Of a stretch of 54,455 bases of DNA, positions 27,616-34,438 are shown piece after piece. The stretch comes from Frateuria_A sp035695185 (GTDB lineage: Bacteria > Pseudomonadota > Gammaproteobacteria > Xanthomonadales > Rhodanobacteraceae). Below the pieces are notes generated by a model, which saw only the letters and a program-made list of their open reading frames with translations, was not told the origin of the DNA and made no database searches. Position numbers and translations under genes: made by a program. The stretch covers positions 1-54,455 of the forward strand of contig NZ_DASSES010000017.1 in assembly GCF_035695185.1 (NCBI RefSeq). Direction: 5' to 3'. Each line of letters opens with the position of its first letter. The first letter of the stretch is position 1.

Positions 27616-28977
27616 ATGTCGCGCCTGCTGCCCGCCCTTGCCTGCCTGCTGCTGGCGGCCTGCGCCCTGCACCCCGTGCAGCCGCCCGCGGCGCCGCCGA
27701 CCGTCGCCCTCGCCCAACGGCAGTTGCTCGTCACGTTGCGCCTGCCACCGGCGCATTTCCGCGCCGACGGCGACTACGCCGGCGACTACGCGGCCGGGCC
27801 CGGTGCCGCGGCACGGCGCGCCATCGCCCGTCGCGTCGCGGCGCGCTATCACCTGGTCCTGCTGGACGCCTGGCCGATACCCGCCCTGCGGCTCGACTGT
27901 TTCCTGATGCAGTCGAGCGGGGACGCGGTCACCCCGGCGCTGCTGCGGCGGCTGGCCGCCGATGCCCGGGTCGCTTCGGTGCAACCCCTGCACCTGTACC
28001 GCTCGCTGGGCGGCAAGGACCCGCTTTACGCCCTGCAGCCGGTCGTCGGCGACTGGCAGCTGGACCGGCTGCACGCCCGTGCGACCGGCCGCCGCGTCAC
28101 CGTGGCCGAGGTGGACAGCGGCGTGGATGTGACGCACCCGGACCTTCGCGGGCAGGTCGCCGCCACACGCGACTTCGTCGGCGACGGCGGCTACCGGGCC
28201 GAGGCCCACGGCACCGAAGTGGGCGGCATCATCGTGGCGCGCGCCAACAACGGCCTGGGCATCGCGGGTGTCGCGCCGGACGCTCGCCTGCTCGCGCTGC
28301 GCGCCTGCTGGCAGACCTCGCAGGACGGCGCCGCCTGCAGCAGCTTCACCCTGGCTAAGGCCGTGCAGTACGCGCTGCAGGCACGCGCCCAGGTGCTCAA
28401 CCTGAGCCTCGCCGGGCCGGACGATCCGCTGCTCGGGCAGCTGCTCGACGTGGCGCGCGCGCAGGGGATCGCGGTGGTCGCCGCGGTCGACGGGCGGCTG
28501 CCGCGGGGCGGCTTCCCGGCCGACCATGCCGGCGTGCTGGCGGTCGCCGGCGAGCGCGACGGGACCCGCGTGCCGGATGCCCTGCGCGCACCGTGGCGGG
28601 ACATTCCCACTACCCAGACCGGCGCACGCTGGGGTTTCGTCAGCGGCACCTCGTTCGCGGCGGCGCAGGTCAGCGGCCTGGTCGCTCTGCTGCGGCAGAT
28701 GTCCCCGGGCCTCCCCCCCGCCCGACTGCGCGCGGCGCTCGACCGCCAGATGCGCGGCAGCGCCGCCGGTAGCCCTTCGCCCGCGTGTCTGCCGTCCAAC
28801 CTCACGAAAACTGTGCGCGCGGCTGCGCACTATCCGCAGGCCGCCCAGGCGGAGACCCGGCCGTGCGACGCCATGCGACTGCCCTCGTCAGCTTGCTGCT
28901 CATCGCCGGCGCCCGTGCGCAGGTTTCGGGCAGCGTCACGCTGGCGTCCGACGACCGCTACCGCGGACTCTCGCTGA
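27616..28977 (+). CDS. S8 (subtilisin-like) serine peptidase lipoprotein
   Basis: This frame of 453 residues has the lipobox LLLAAC (Cys16), a propeptide-like part (about 35-130) and an S8 catalytic domain. The triad is Asp167 (AEVDSGVDVTHPDL), His198 (EAHGTEVGG) and Ser346 (VSGTSFAAAQVSG). The position of the oxyanion Asn (usually GN-x-G) reads VDG with Asp292, and His198 is followed by GTE rather than the usual GTH. After about residue 395 the sequence becomes Arg/Ser/Pro-rich and unlike a subtilase. The last 115 bases also overlap the signal-peptide region of the TorF gene, so the native end may lie earlier. It begins 2 bases after the anti-sigma stop. Confidence 0.88.
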   Translation: MSRLLPALACLLLAACALHPVQPPAAPPTVALAQRQLLVTLRLPPAHFRADGDYAGDYAAGPGAAARRAIARRVAARYHLVLLDAWPIPALRLDCFLMQSSGDAVTPALLRRLAADARVASVQPLHLYRSLGGKDPLYALQPVVGDWQLDRLHARATGRRVTVAEVDSGVDVTHPDLRGQVAATRDFVGDGGYRAEAHGTEVGGIIVARANNGLGIAGVAPDARLLALRACWQTSQDGAACSSFTLAKAVQYALQARAQVLNLSLAGPDDPLLGQLLDVARAQGIAVVAAVDGRLPRGGFPADHAGVLAVAGERDGTRVPDALRAPWRDIPTTQTGARWGFVSGTSFAAAQVSGLVALLRQMSPGLPPARLRAALDRQMRGSAAGSPSPACLPSNLTKTVRAAAHYPQAAQAETRPCDAMRLPSSACCSSPAPVRRFRAASRWRPTTATADSR

Positions 28978-29552
28978 GCGACGAACGACCCGCGGCAGAA
29001 CTCGGCGTTGCCTACGATGCGGCCGCAGGCTGGTATGCGGGCGCGATGCTGGCCACGGTGCGCCCGGACGGCGGGCTCCGCCTGCAGCTGCTGGGGTATG
29101 CCGGCGTCGCCAGGCCGCTGCGTCCCGGCGTGGACTGGGACGTCGGTGTCCAATACACGACGGTGGCCGGCGATGCCCGCTACCGCTACCCGGAAGCCTA
29201 CCTGGGCCTGAATGCCGAGCGCGGCAGCGTGCGCCTGGCCTACGCCCGACGCTATTTCGGCCAGCCCTCGCCGGCGCTGTACCTCGCGCTGGACCACCGC
29301 TGGCCGCTGTCCGGGCAGCTACACCTGCTCGGTCACCTGGGCGTGCTGCGGTATAACGGGGAGCTGCGGCATGACAGCACGCACTACCGCTTCGATGGTC
29401 GCATCGGGCTCGGCCTGGACTGGCACCATGCGCAGCTGCAGCTGGCCTGGACGGTGGCGCGCGGCAGTGAGGGGCCATATCCGTTCGGCTACCGGGAGGG
29501 CGATGAACGGGATCGCCAGGCATGGGTGCTGAGCTGGTCACGCGCCTGGTAA
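28863..29552 (+). CDS. TorF-family putative porin
   Basis: This is a 229-residue outer-membrane beta-barrel protein. From the GTG at 28863 (GGAG 8 bases upstream) it has a clear signal peptide cleaved at ARA-Q. It opens with VSGSVTLASDDRYRGLSLSD, the signature start of the TorF/TIGR02001 family, followed by alternating amphipathic strands and an aromatic C-terminal end (LSWSRAW). The start lies within the subtilase frame. It probably belongs to the regulon of the adjacent ECF sigma factor. The cargo is unknown. Confidence 0.85.
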   Translation: MRRHATALVSLLLIAGARAQVSGSVTLASDDRYRGLSLSDERPAAELGVAYDAAAGWYAGAMLATVRPDGGLRLQLLGYAGVARPLRPGVDWDVGVQYTTVAGDARYRYPEAYLGLNAERGSVRLAYARRYFGQPSPALYLALDHRWPLSGQLHLLGHLGVLRYNGELRHDSTHYRFDGRIGLGLDWHHAQLQLAWTVARGSEGPYPFGYREGDERDRQAWVLSWSRAW

Positions 29553-29621
29553 GTCCGAACGGGTGGCAACGGGCCGTGGGCTGCCTGGCTTGGTACGATG
29601 CGGTTTTTGCGGTTGCCCCCC

Positions 29622-30188
29622 ATGTCCCACCCGCTTTCCTTCCTGACCGGACGCGTGTCCGTCCCTTCGCGTCAGCTCGCCGAACCGGCGCCGGACGGCG
29701 ACGAGCTGCGCGCGCTGGTCACCGCCGCGGTGCGCGTGCCCGACCACGGCAAGCTGGTGCCGTTCCGGCTGATCGCGCTGCGCGGCGCAGCCAAGCGGGC
29801 CTTCGGCGAACAGCTGGCCGACATCGCCGGGCGCAACCCCGCGATTTCCGAAGCCAAGCGCGAGAAGGAGCGCACCCGCTACGACTTCGCACCCCTGGTG
29901 CTGGTGGTGGTCGCGCGGGTGACCGCCGGCAGCAAGGTGCCGCCGATCGAGCAGGAGATCGCCGCCGGCTGCGTGGCCTACAACCTGCTGCTGGGTGCGC
30001 ACGCGCTGGGCTATGGCGCGCAGTGGCTGACCGGCTGGGCCGCGTACGACGAGGACGTGGCCGCGCTCCTGCGGCTGGCGGGCAACGAGCGGGTGATCGG
30101 CTTCGTGCACATCGGCACGCCGCAGATCGAAGTACCCGACCGCGAGCGCCCCGCGCTCGAGGAGGTCTTCTCGACATGGACGCCGTGA
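29622..30188 (+). CDS. Nitroreductase-family protein (YdjA-like)
   Basis: The 188-residue FMN-dependent oxidoreductase fold shows the short YdjA-type pattern. The segment SRQLAEPAPDGDELRALVTA is followed by VRVPDHGKLVPFRLIAL for flavin contact, EQEIAAGCVAYNLLLGAHALGYGAQWLTG in the middle and GFVHIGTP near the end. The physiological substrate is unknown. An ATG eight codons upstream is an alternative start. The gene overlaps the exonuclease gene by 13 bases. Confidence 0.88.
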   Translation: MSHPLSFLTGRVSVPSRQLAEPAPDGDELRALVTAAVRVPDHGKLVPFRLIALRGAAKRAFGEQLADIAGRNPAISEAKREKERTRYDFAPLVLVVVARVTAGSKVPPIEQEIAAGCVAYNLLLGAHALGYGAQWLTGWAAYDEDVAALLRLAGNERVIGFVHIGTPQIEVPDRERPALEEVFSTWTP

Positions 30189-31090
30189 CCGCGCCCGCCC
30201 GCGCCGTCCACCTGGTCGACGGCAGCCTGTACGTGTTCCGCGCCTGGCATTCGATGCCCGACCAGTTCCACGACGCCGACGGCCATCCGGTCAACGCCGT
30301 GCATGGCTTCACCCGCTTCCTTTGCGAGCTGCTGGAAAAGAGCCGCGCCGAGCATGTCGCGGTGGCCTTCGACGCCTCGCTGACCAGCTCCTTCCGCAAC
30401 GCCATCTACCCCGCCTACAAGGCCAACCGCGAGCTGCCGCCGCCGGAACTGGAACGCCAGTTCGTGCTTTGCCGGGCGATCACCGAGGCGCTCGGCGTCA
30501 GCGTGCTGATCGACCACAGCTACGAGGCCGACGACCTGATCGGCAGCGCCTTGTGGAGCCTGCGCGGGCACGGGCTGGACAGCGTGATCGTCTCGGCCGA
30601 CAAGGATTTCGGCCAACTGCTGGGCGAGCGCGACGAGCAGTGGGACTTCGCCCGCAACCTGCGCTGGGGGCCGGCGGGCGTGCACGAAAAGCTGGGCGTG
30701 CACCCGCACCAGGTGGCCGACTACCTGGCGCTGTGCGGCGACGCGGTGGACAACATTCCCGGCGTGCCGGGCATCGGGGCCAAGACCGCCGCCGCCCTGC
30801 TGGCCCATTTTGGCAGCCTCGACGTGCTGCTGGAGCGGGTGGACGAAGTGGCCTTCCTGCGCATCCGCGGCGCCGCCGCCTGCGCCGCGCGCCTGCGCGA
30901 GCACGCCGAACTGGCGCTGCTGTGCCGGCGCCTGACCCGCATCGCGCTGGACGCACCGGTCGCACCCACCGCCGACGCATTGCGTCGCCAGGCGGGCAAC
31001 GGGCAACTCGAGGCCCTGTGCGAGCAACTGCGCTTCGGCCCGCTTACCCGCTCGCGATTGCGATCGTTGCTGGGGTCGACAGTCGCCTGA
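30176..31090 (+). CDS. 5'-3' exonuclease (PolA-like N-terminal nuclease, ExoIX type)
   Basis: The 304-residue protein corresponds to the 5' nuclease domain of DNA polymerase I without the polymerase. Metal-binding acidic clusters appear as HLVDGSLYVFRAW, VAFDASLTSSFRNAIYPAYKANR, YEADDLIGS, SADKDFGQLL and CGDAVDNIPGVPGIGAKTAAALL, the last being the helix-3-turn-helix DNA-binding part. It may help in flap removal or repair. The GAGGAGG site in front of ATG 30176 supports this start, which overlaps the preceding stop by 13 bases. Confidence 0.92.
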   Translation: MDAVTAPARAVHLVDGSLYVFRAWHSMPDQFHDADGHPVNAVHGFTRFLCELLEKSRAEHVAVAFDASLTSSFRNAIYPAYKANRELPPPELERQFVLCRAITEALGVSVLIDHSYEADDLIGSALWSLRGHGLDSVIVSADKDFGQLLGERDEQWDFARNLRWGPAGVHEKLGVHPHQVADYLALCGDAVDNIPGVPGIGAKTAAALLAHFGSLDVLLERVDEVAFLRIRGAAACAARLREHAELALLCRRLTRIALDAPVAPTADALRRQAGNGQLEALCEQLRFGPLTRSRLRSLLGSTVA

Positions 31091-31151
31091 AAACCGCAGG
31101 CGCGAGGCTTGGCGCCAGGGGCGCCGTACCGTCGCCTTGCGGGCGGATCGA

Positions 31152-31892
31152 CTAGAAGAACTCGTATTCGAGCTGCGCCATCCAGGTGCGGTCGGCGGCA
31201 TTGCGGTTGAGGCCGAAGGCCACGCCAAAGCGGTATTCGAGGTTGCCGGTCGTTCCCGGTACATGCCACTCGCCGTTGACCACCGGCCCGGCGTGATAGG
31301 CGTCGTCCGAAGGCCGGGCAAAGACCTCGATGCCCGGCTGGAAGGCCTTGGACACGGCGTAGGTGCCCGAGTACGCGTAACGGTGCTCGTACCTGCCGCC
31401 AAAACCGGTACCGACCTCCTTTTCGAAAATCGCGTTGAACGTGTGGGTGAAGCGGCCGATGGTTTTGGTGATCAGCGGGCCGAACTCCACTTCGTCATGC
31501 TCGTCGCTCAGGGTGCTGTGCTCGTAGGCGGCTAGAAAGCCCACGTCGGCCCAATGTTCGCCGGGCGTGGTGATCTGGAAGGTGTTCTCGAACTCGTAGC
31601 CGGTGGTCTGGCCGCCGGCGCCGGGCTCACGCTCGTAGTTCACCAGGTACAGCTCCGGCTTCCACCAGGAGGTAAAGGCATGTGCCACGGAAAGCTCGGC
31701 GCCCTGCTCGCCGTGGATGTCCGGGCGGCTGTCGCTGAAGCGGTACCCGCGCACTTCCAGCTCGGTCTGCGACTGGTACACGTAGGGGGTGTACACGACG
31801 AAGTCGTTGGCCCGCGCGCTCTGGAAGGCCGCCGGCAGAGCCGAGGCAAGAACCAGCGCAAACGCGCGCAGGGTGGTGGAAAGCGACGACAT
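31152..31892 (-). CDS. Outer-membrane beta-barrel protein of the iron operon
   Basis: This 246-residue exported protein has a signal peptide ending SARA-NDF, alternating aromatic beta strands (VVYTPYVYQSQTELEVRGYRF; SWWKPELYLVNYER; GRYEHRYAYSGTYAV) and a C-terminal Phe (LEYEFF), as required for BAM-dependent insertion. It is too small to be a TonB receptor. No named family was recognised. An AGGAGC site precedes the ATG. It is the third gene after cupredoxin and FTR1 and probably part of the Fur-controlled unit, although 73 bases separate it from FTR1. A role in metal passage across the outer membrane is an inference from context. Confidence 0.75.
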   Translation of the reverse strand: MSSLSTTLRAFALVLASALPAAFQSARANDFVVYTPYVYQSQTELEVRGYRFSDSRPDIHGEQGAELSVAHAFTSWWKPELYLVNYEREPGAGGQTTGYEFENTFQITTPGEHWADVGFLAAYEHSTLSDEHDEVEFGPLITKTIGRFTHTFNAIFEKEVGTGFGGRYEHRYAYSGTYAVSKAFQPGIEVFARPSDDAYHAGPVVNGEWHVPGTTGNLEYRFGVAFGLNRNAADRTWMAQLEYEFF

Positions 31893-31965
31893 GGAGAGCT
31901 CCTGAAAGGCAAAAGGGGACATACGCCCGTCTCGACGAGCGGAACAGGTGACAATGGAAAGCGAG

Positions 31966-32787
31966 TTACCCGGCGTGGGCCGGCCGCGGAGGCTCGCGAA
32001 GCAGTCGCGCGCCCACCCCGAGCAGCAACAGCGTCCCAAGGTAGAAAGCGATCTGGATGCCTGACGGGGATGCGTTGTAGCCAACCAGGACCCCCAGCAT
32101 TTTCCCGGGCAGCGATCCGTTGGAGATCCATCCGGACGTATTCCACAACTGCGTGCCCCAGGCCGGCAGCAGGTCGGACTGCAGCAGGAGGCCGGCTGCG
32201 GTCGATGCCAGGCCCGCCGCCAGCAGCATCAGCAGTGCATTGGTGATGCGGAAGAAGGCCCGCATCGGTATGTGCAACAAGCCCGCGTAGAGGGCCCAGC
32301 CCATGGCCGCGCCACCAGCCACTCCAAGGCAGGTACCGGCCAGCAGCGAGGCGGTGCCGATGCCCCCCGCGCCCATGCCGTAAAGGAACAGCACGACCTC
32401 GCTCCCTTCACGGAGCACCGCGAGCGCGACCAACACCAGCAGCACGCGCAACGAACTGTCGCCCGTTTGCACCGCACCGCCGAGTGCTTTCATGTCGCGT
32501 GCCATCTGGCGGCCATGCCGCGACATCCACAGCACGTGCCAGCCGATCATGCCTACTGCCGCCAGCAGGACGGCCGCATTGAAAAGATTCAGGCCCGCGC
32601 CGCGCGCGAACCCGGCGATCAGGCCGGCACCGGCGGCGACGAGCATCGCTCCCAGCACGCCCAGCCCCACACCGCCGGCGATGAATCGGCCACGGCGGGG
32701 AACGCCGCGGGTCGCTGCGCCCACGATCGAGATGATCAGTGCCGCTTCGAGCACCTCCCGGAACACCAGCAGAGCGACGGCGGGCAT
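31966..32787 (-). CDS. FTR1-family iron permease (EfeU-like)
   Basis: This is a 273-residue polytopic inner-membrane protein with seven hydrophobic helices. The two iron-binding REXXE motifs of the FTR1/EfeU family are visible: REVLE at residues 10-14 and REGSE at 126-130. It begins 4 bases after the cupredoxin stop, with GGAG positioned at the end of that gene. It should import oxidised ferrous-derived iron; no EfeB-type peroxidase is encoded nearby. A Fur-like box precedes the operon. Confidence 0.92.
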   Translation of the reverse strand: MPAVALLVFREVLEAALIISIVGAATRGVPRRGRFIAGGVGLGVLGAMLVAAGAGLIAGFARGAGLNLFNAAVLLAAVGMIGWHVLWMSRHGRQMARDMKALGGAVQTGDSSLRVLLVLVALAVLREGSEVVLFLYGMGAGGIGTASLLAGTCLGVAGGAAMGWALYAGLLHIPMRAFFRITNALLMLLAAGLASTAAGLLLQSDLLPAWGTQLWNTSGWISNGSLPGKMLGVLVGYNASPSGIQIAFYLGTLLLLGVGARLLREPPRPAHAG

Positions 32788-32791
32788 GCGG

Positions 32792-33121
32792 TTACTCCAC
32801 GATCAGCCGGCCCTGGGCCGTGTCCTGGTGGAAGTCGCCGAAGAAGCTGTAATGGCCTGCCTTGAGCGGACCGACGAAGACCTCGACGGTCTGGCCCGGC
32901 AGCACGATCGATTCGCGGTTCAACTCGGTACTTTCGAACTCTTCCGGCGTGGCATCCCGGTTGGTGATCAAGATACGGACCTTGGTGTCGGCCGGGATCC
33001 TCAACTCGCTGGGGCTGTAGGCGTGGTCCTTCAGCACCAGCGAATACTCCGACGCCCCGGCTACGGAGGGTCGGGAGGCAAGCGCGGAAAGGGCGAGGAA
33101 GACGATGACAGGGATACGCAT
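32792..33121 (-). CDS. Periplasmic cupredoxin-domain protein (EfeO-like)
   Basis: The 109-residue protein has a signal peptide (cleaved near SVAGA-SEY) and one cupredoxin fold: LVLKDHAYSPSELRIPAD, ILITNRDATPEEFES, VEVFVGPLKAGHYSFFGDFH. It lacks the cysteine of blue-copper sites but keeps Glu/His-rich positions, like the N-terminal domain of EfeO. It likely binds or oxidises metal for the FTR1 permease encoded next. It is the first gene behind the Fur-like box. Confidence 0.85.
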   Translation of the reverse strand: MRIPVIVFLALSALASRPSVAGASEYSLVLKDHAYSPSELRIPADTKVRILITNRDATPEEFESTELNRESIVLPGQTVEVFVGPLKAGHYSFFGDFHQDTAQGRLIVE

Positions 33122-33159
33122 GGCGAGGTTTCAGCACGTTCGTTGCGGTCGGCGCGGCG

Positions 33160-33178
33160 GATGATAATCGTTCTCATT
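33160..33178 (-). promoter_or_regulatory. Fur box upstream of the cupredoxin-FTR1 operon
   Basis: The minus strand reads AATGAGAACGATTATCATC, close to the classical Fur consensus with inverted TGAGAA/ATTATCA arms. It lies 38-56 bases before the cupredoxin ATG, where a repressor would cover the promoter. Iron-dependent repression is inferred. Confidence 0.8.
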
Positions 33179-33312
33179 TAATGCCGCAACTTAAGCAACC
33201 GCCGATCGCCCCCGGGGGAACCGGCGCCGGTACAGGGCGAGCCGCGCGCCGACGTGATTGCCTGGCCCATGCCCGGCGCGGCACCATGCGGTATTCCGCC
33301 CCGACGCCCGCC

Positions 33313-33885
33313 ATGAACGACGACCGCATCCCCGCCGACGCCCACGCCCACGTCGAAACCCTCTGCGAAGGCCGCTGGCTCAGCCTGCGCAAGCGCGGAC
33401 GCTGGGAATACGCCGAGCGCAACAATCCCGGCGGAGCGGTGATCATCGTGGCGGTCACCCCGGACGACTGCGTGCTGTTCGTCGAGCAATACCGCGTGTC
33501 GATCCTCCGGCACACCATCGAGATGCCGGCGGGACTGGTCGGGGATCTCGCCGACCAGCCCGACGAAAGCGTGCTGCTGGCGGCCGCGCGCGAACTGGAG
33601 GAGGAAACCGGCTACCGCTGCGGGCAGGTGGACTTTCTCCACGAGGGCCCCTCCTCTTCCGGGATGAGCACCGAAATGATCGCCTTCGTGCGGGCCCGCG
33701 AGCTGGTCAGGGTCGGTGCCGGCGGCGGCGACGAGAGCGAGAACATCGTGGTCCACGAGGTGCCGCGGCGCGACGCTGGGGCCTGGCTGTTCGCCCGCGC
33801 GGCCGAGGGCTATTCGGTCGACCCGAAGCTGTTTGCCGGGCTGTGGTTCCTGGAACACGGAGGCCGGGCGGCGGAGCCTCGCTAA
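33313..33885 (+). CDS. NUDIX hydrolase (ADP-ribose pyrophosphatase-like)
   Basis: The 190-residue protein has the Nudix box as GLVGD...ESVLLAAARELEEETGY, with the REXXEE glutamates that bind the metal. A preceding IEMPAG and an N-terminal strand block (WLSLRKRGRWEYAERNNPGG) resemble ADP-sugar pyrophosphatases. It would hydrolyse nucleoside diphosphate derivatives. The ATG at 33313 starts the conserved part; upstream in-frame ATGs would add a low-complexity leader across the divergent promoter region. Confidence 0.88.
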   Translation: MNDDRIPADAHAHVETLCEGRWLSLRKRGRWEYAERNNPGGAVIIVAVTPDDCVLFVEQYRVSILRHTIEMPAGLVGDLADQPDESVLLAAARELEEETGYRCGQVDFLHEGPSSSGMSTEMIAFVRARELVRVGAGGGDESENIVVHEVPRRDAGAWLFARAAEGYSVDPKLFAGLWFLEHGGRAAEPR

Positions 33886-33958
33886 AGATTTCCCCGCCAT
33901 GGCCGATTCCGTCGGTGTCGCCTCCTATCGACATCCCTACCGCCACGGAATCCGCCTT

Positions 33959-34309
33959 ATGAAGACCCTGCTTGCCTCCGCCCTGTTCCTGTTCGCGCCG
34001 CTGGCGGCGCACGCCGCCTGTTCACCGAGCGACTTCGCCGTGCAGGACTTCCAGATCAGCGCCAGCTCCGGCCGCCTGAGCCTGAAGGGCCAGCTGGTCA
34101 ACCACTGCGCCGAGGCTGCGGCCGCGCAGATTTCCATCCAGGCCAAGGACTCCAGCGGCAGGGTGCTGGTCAGCAAGAAGGGCTGGCCGGCGGGCACGGC
34201 CAACATCGCGCCGGGCCAGGCGGTCGATTTCGATCTGGGCCGCCTGTTCCGCTACAGCTCGGAAATGCAGAGCTTCACCGCCGGCGTGGCCAACGTCCGC
34301 ACCTGGTAA
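33959..34309 (+). CDS. Small secreted protein of unknown function
   Basis: This 116-residue protein has a signal peptide (cleaved at AHA-ACSPSDF), two cysteines in the mature part (Cys at the N-terminus and in NHCAEAAA) that could form a disulfide, and a beta-rich body: FQISASSGRLSLKGQLVNHC, AQISIQAKDSSGRVLVSKKG. This resembles FxLYD-like single Ig-type domains. No function was recognised. A strong terminator follows. Confidence 0.75.
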   Translation: MKTLLASALFLFAPLAAHAACSPSDFAVQDFQISASSGRLSLKGQLVNHCAEAAAAQISIQAKDSSGRVLVSKKGWPAGTANIAPGQAVDFDLGRLFRYSSEMQSFTAGVANVRTW

Positions 34310-34331
34310 GCACCTGACTGGATGCACCAGC

Positions 34332-34357
34332 AAAAAGGCCCCGGCAGGGGCCTTTTT
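34332..34357. terminator. Rho-independent terminator
   Basis: An 11-bp stem AAAAAGGCCCC/GGGGCCTTTTT with a GGCA loop and T-run lies 22 bases after the small secreted protein gene. It can work in both directions and also fits the convergent M13 peptidase gene. Confidence 0.9.
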
Positions 34358-34402
34358 GTTTCTTTCCGCCCAGGCATCCTGGCGGGCCTCGGCCTCACCC
34401 CA

Positions 34403-34426
34403 GCCCTCTCCCGGCGGGGAGAGGGC
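34403..34426. repeat. CCCTCTCCC palindromic repeat
   Basis: A 10-bp inverted repeat GCCCTCTCCC/GGGAGAGGGC with a 4-base loop lies just after the M13 peptidase stop. A closely related element occurs at 38226-38254 and a degenerate copy near 36711-36743. Such dispersed intergenic palindromes are common in Xanthomonadales and may act as transcript ends. Confidence 0.7.
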
Positions 34427-34438
34427 GCGGGGCGTCGC

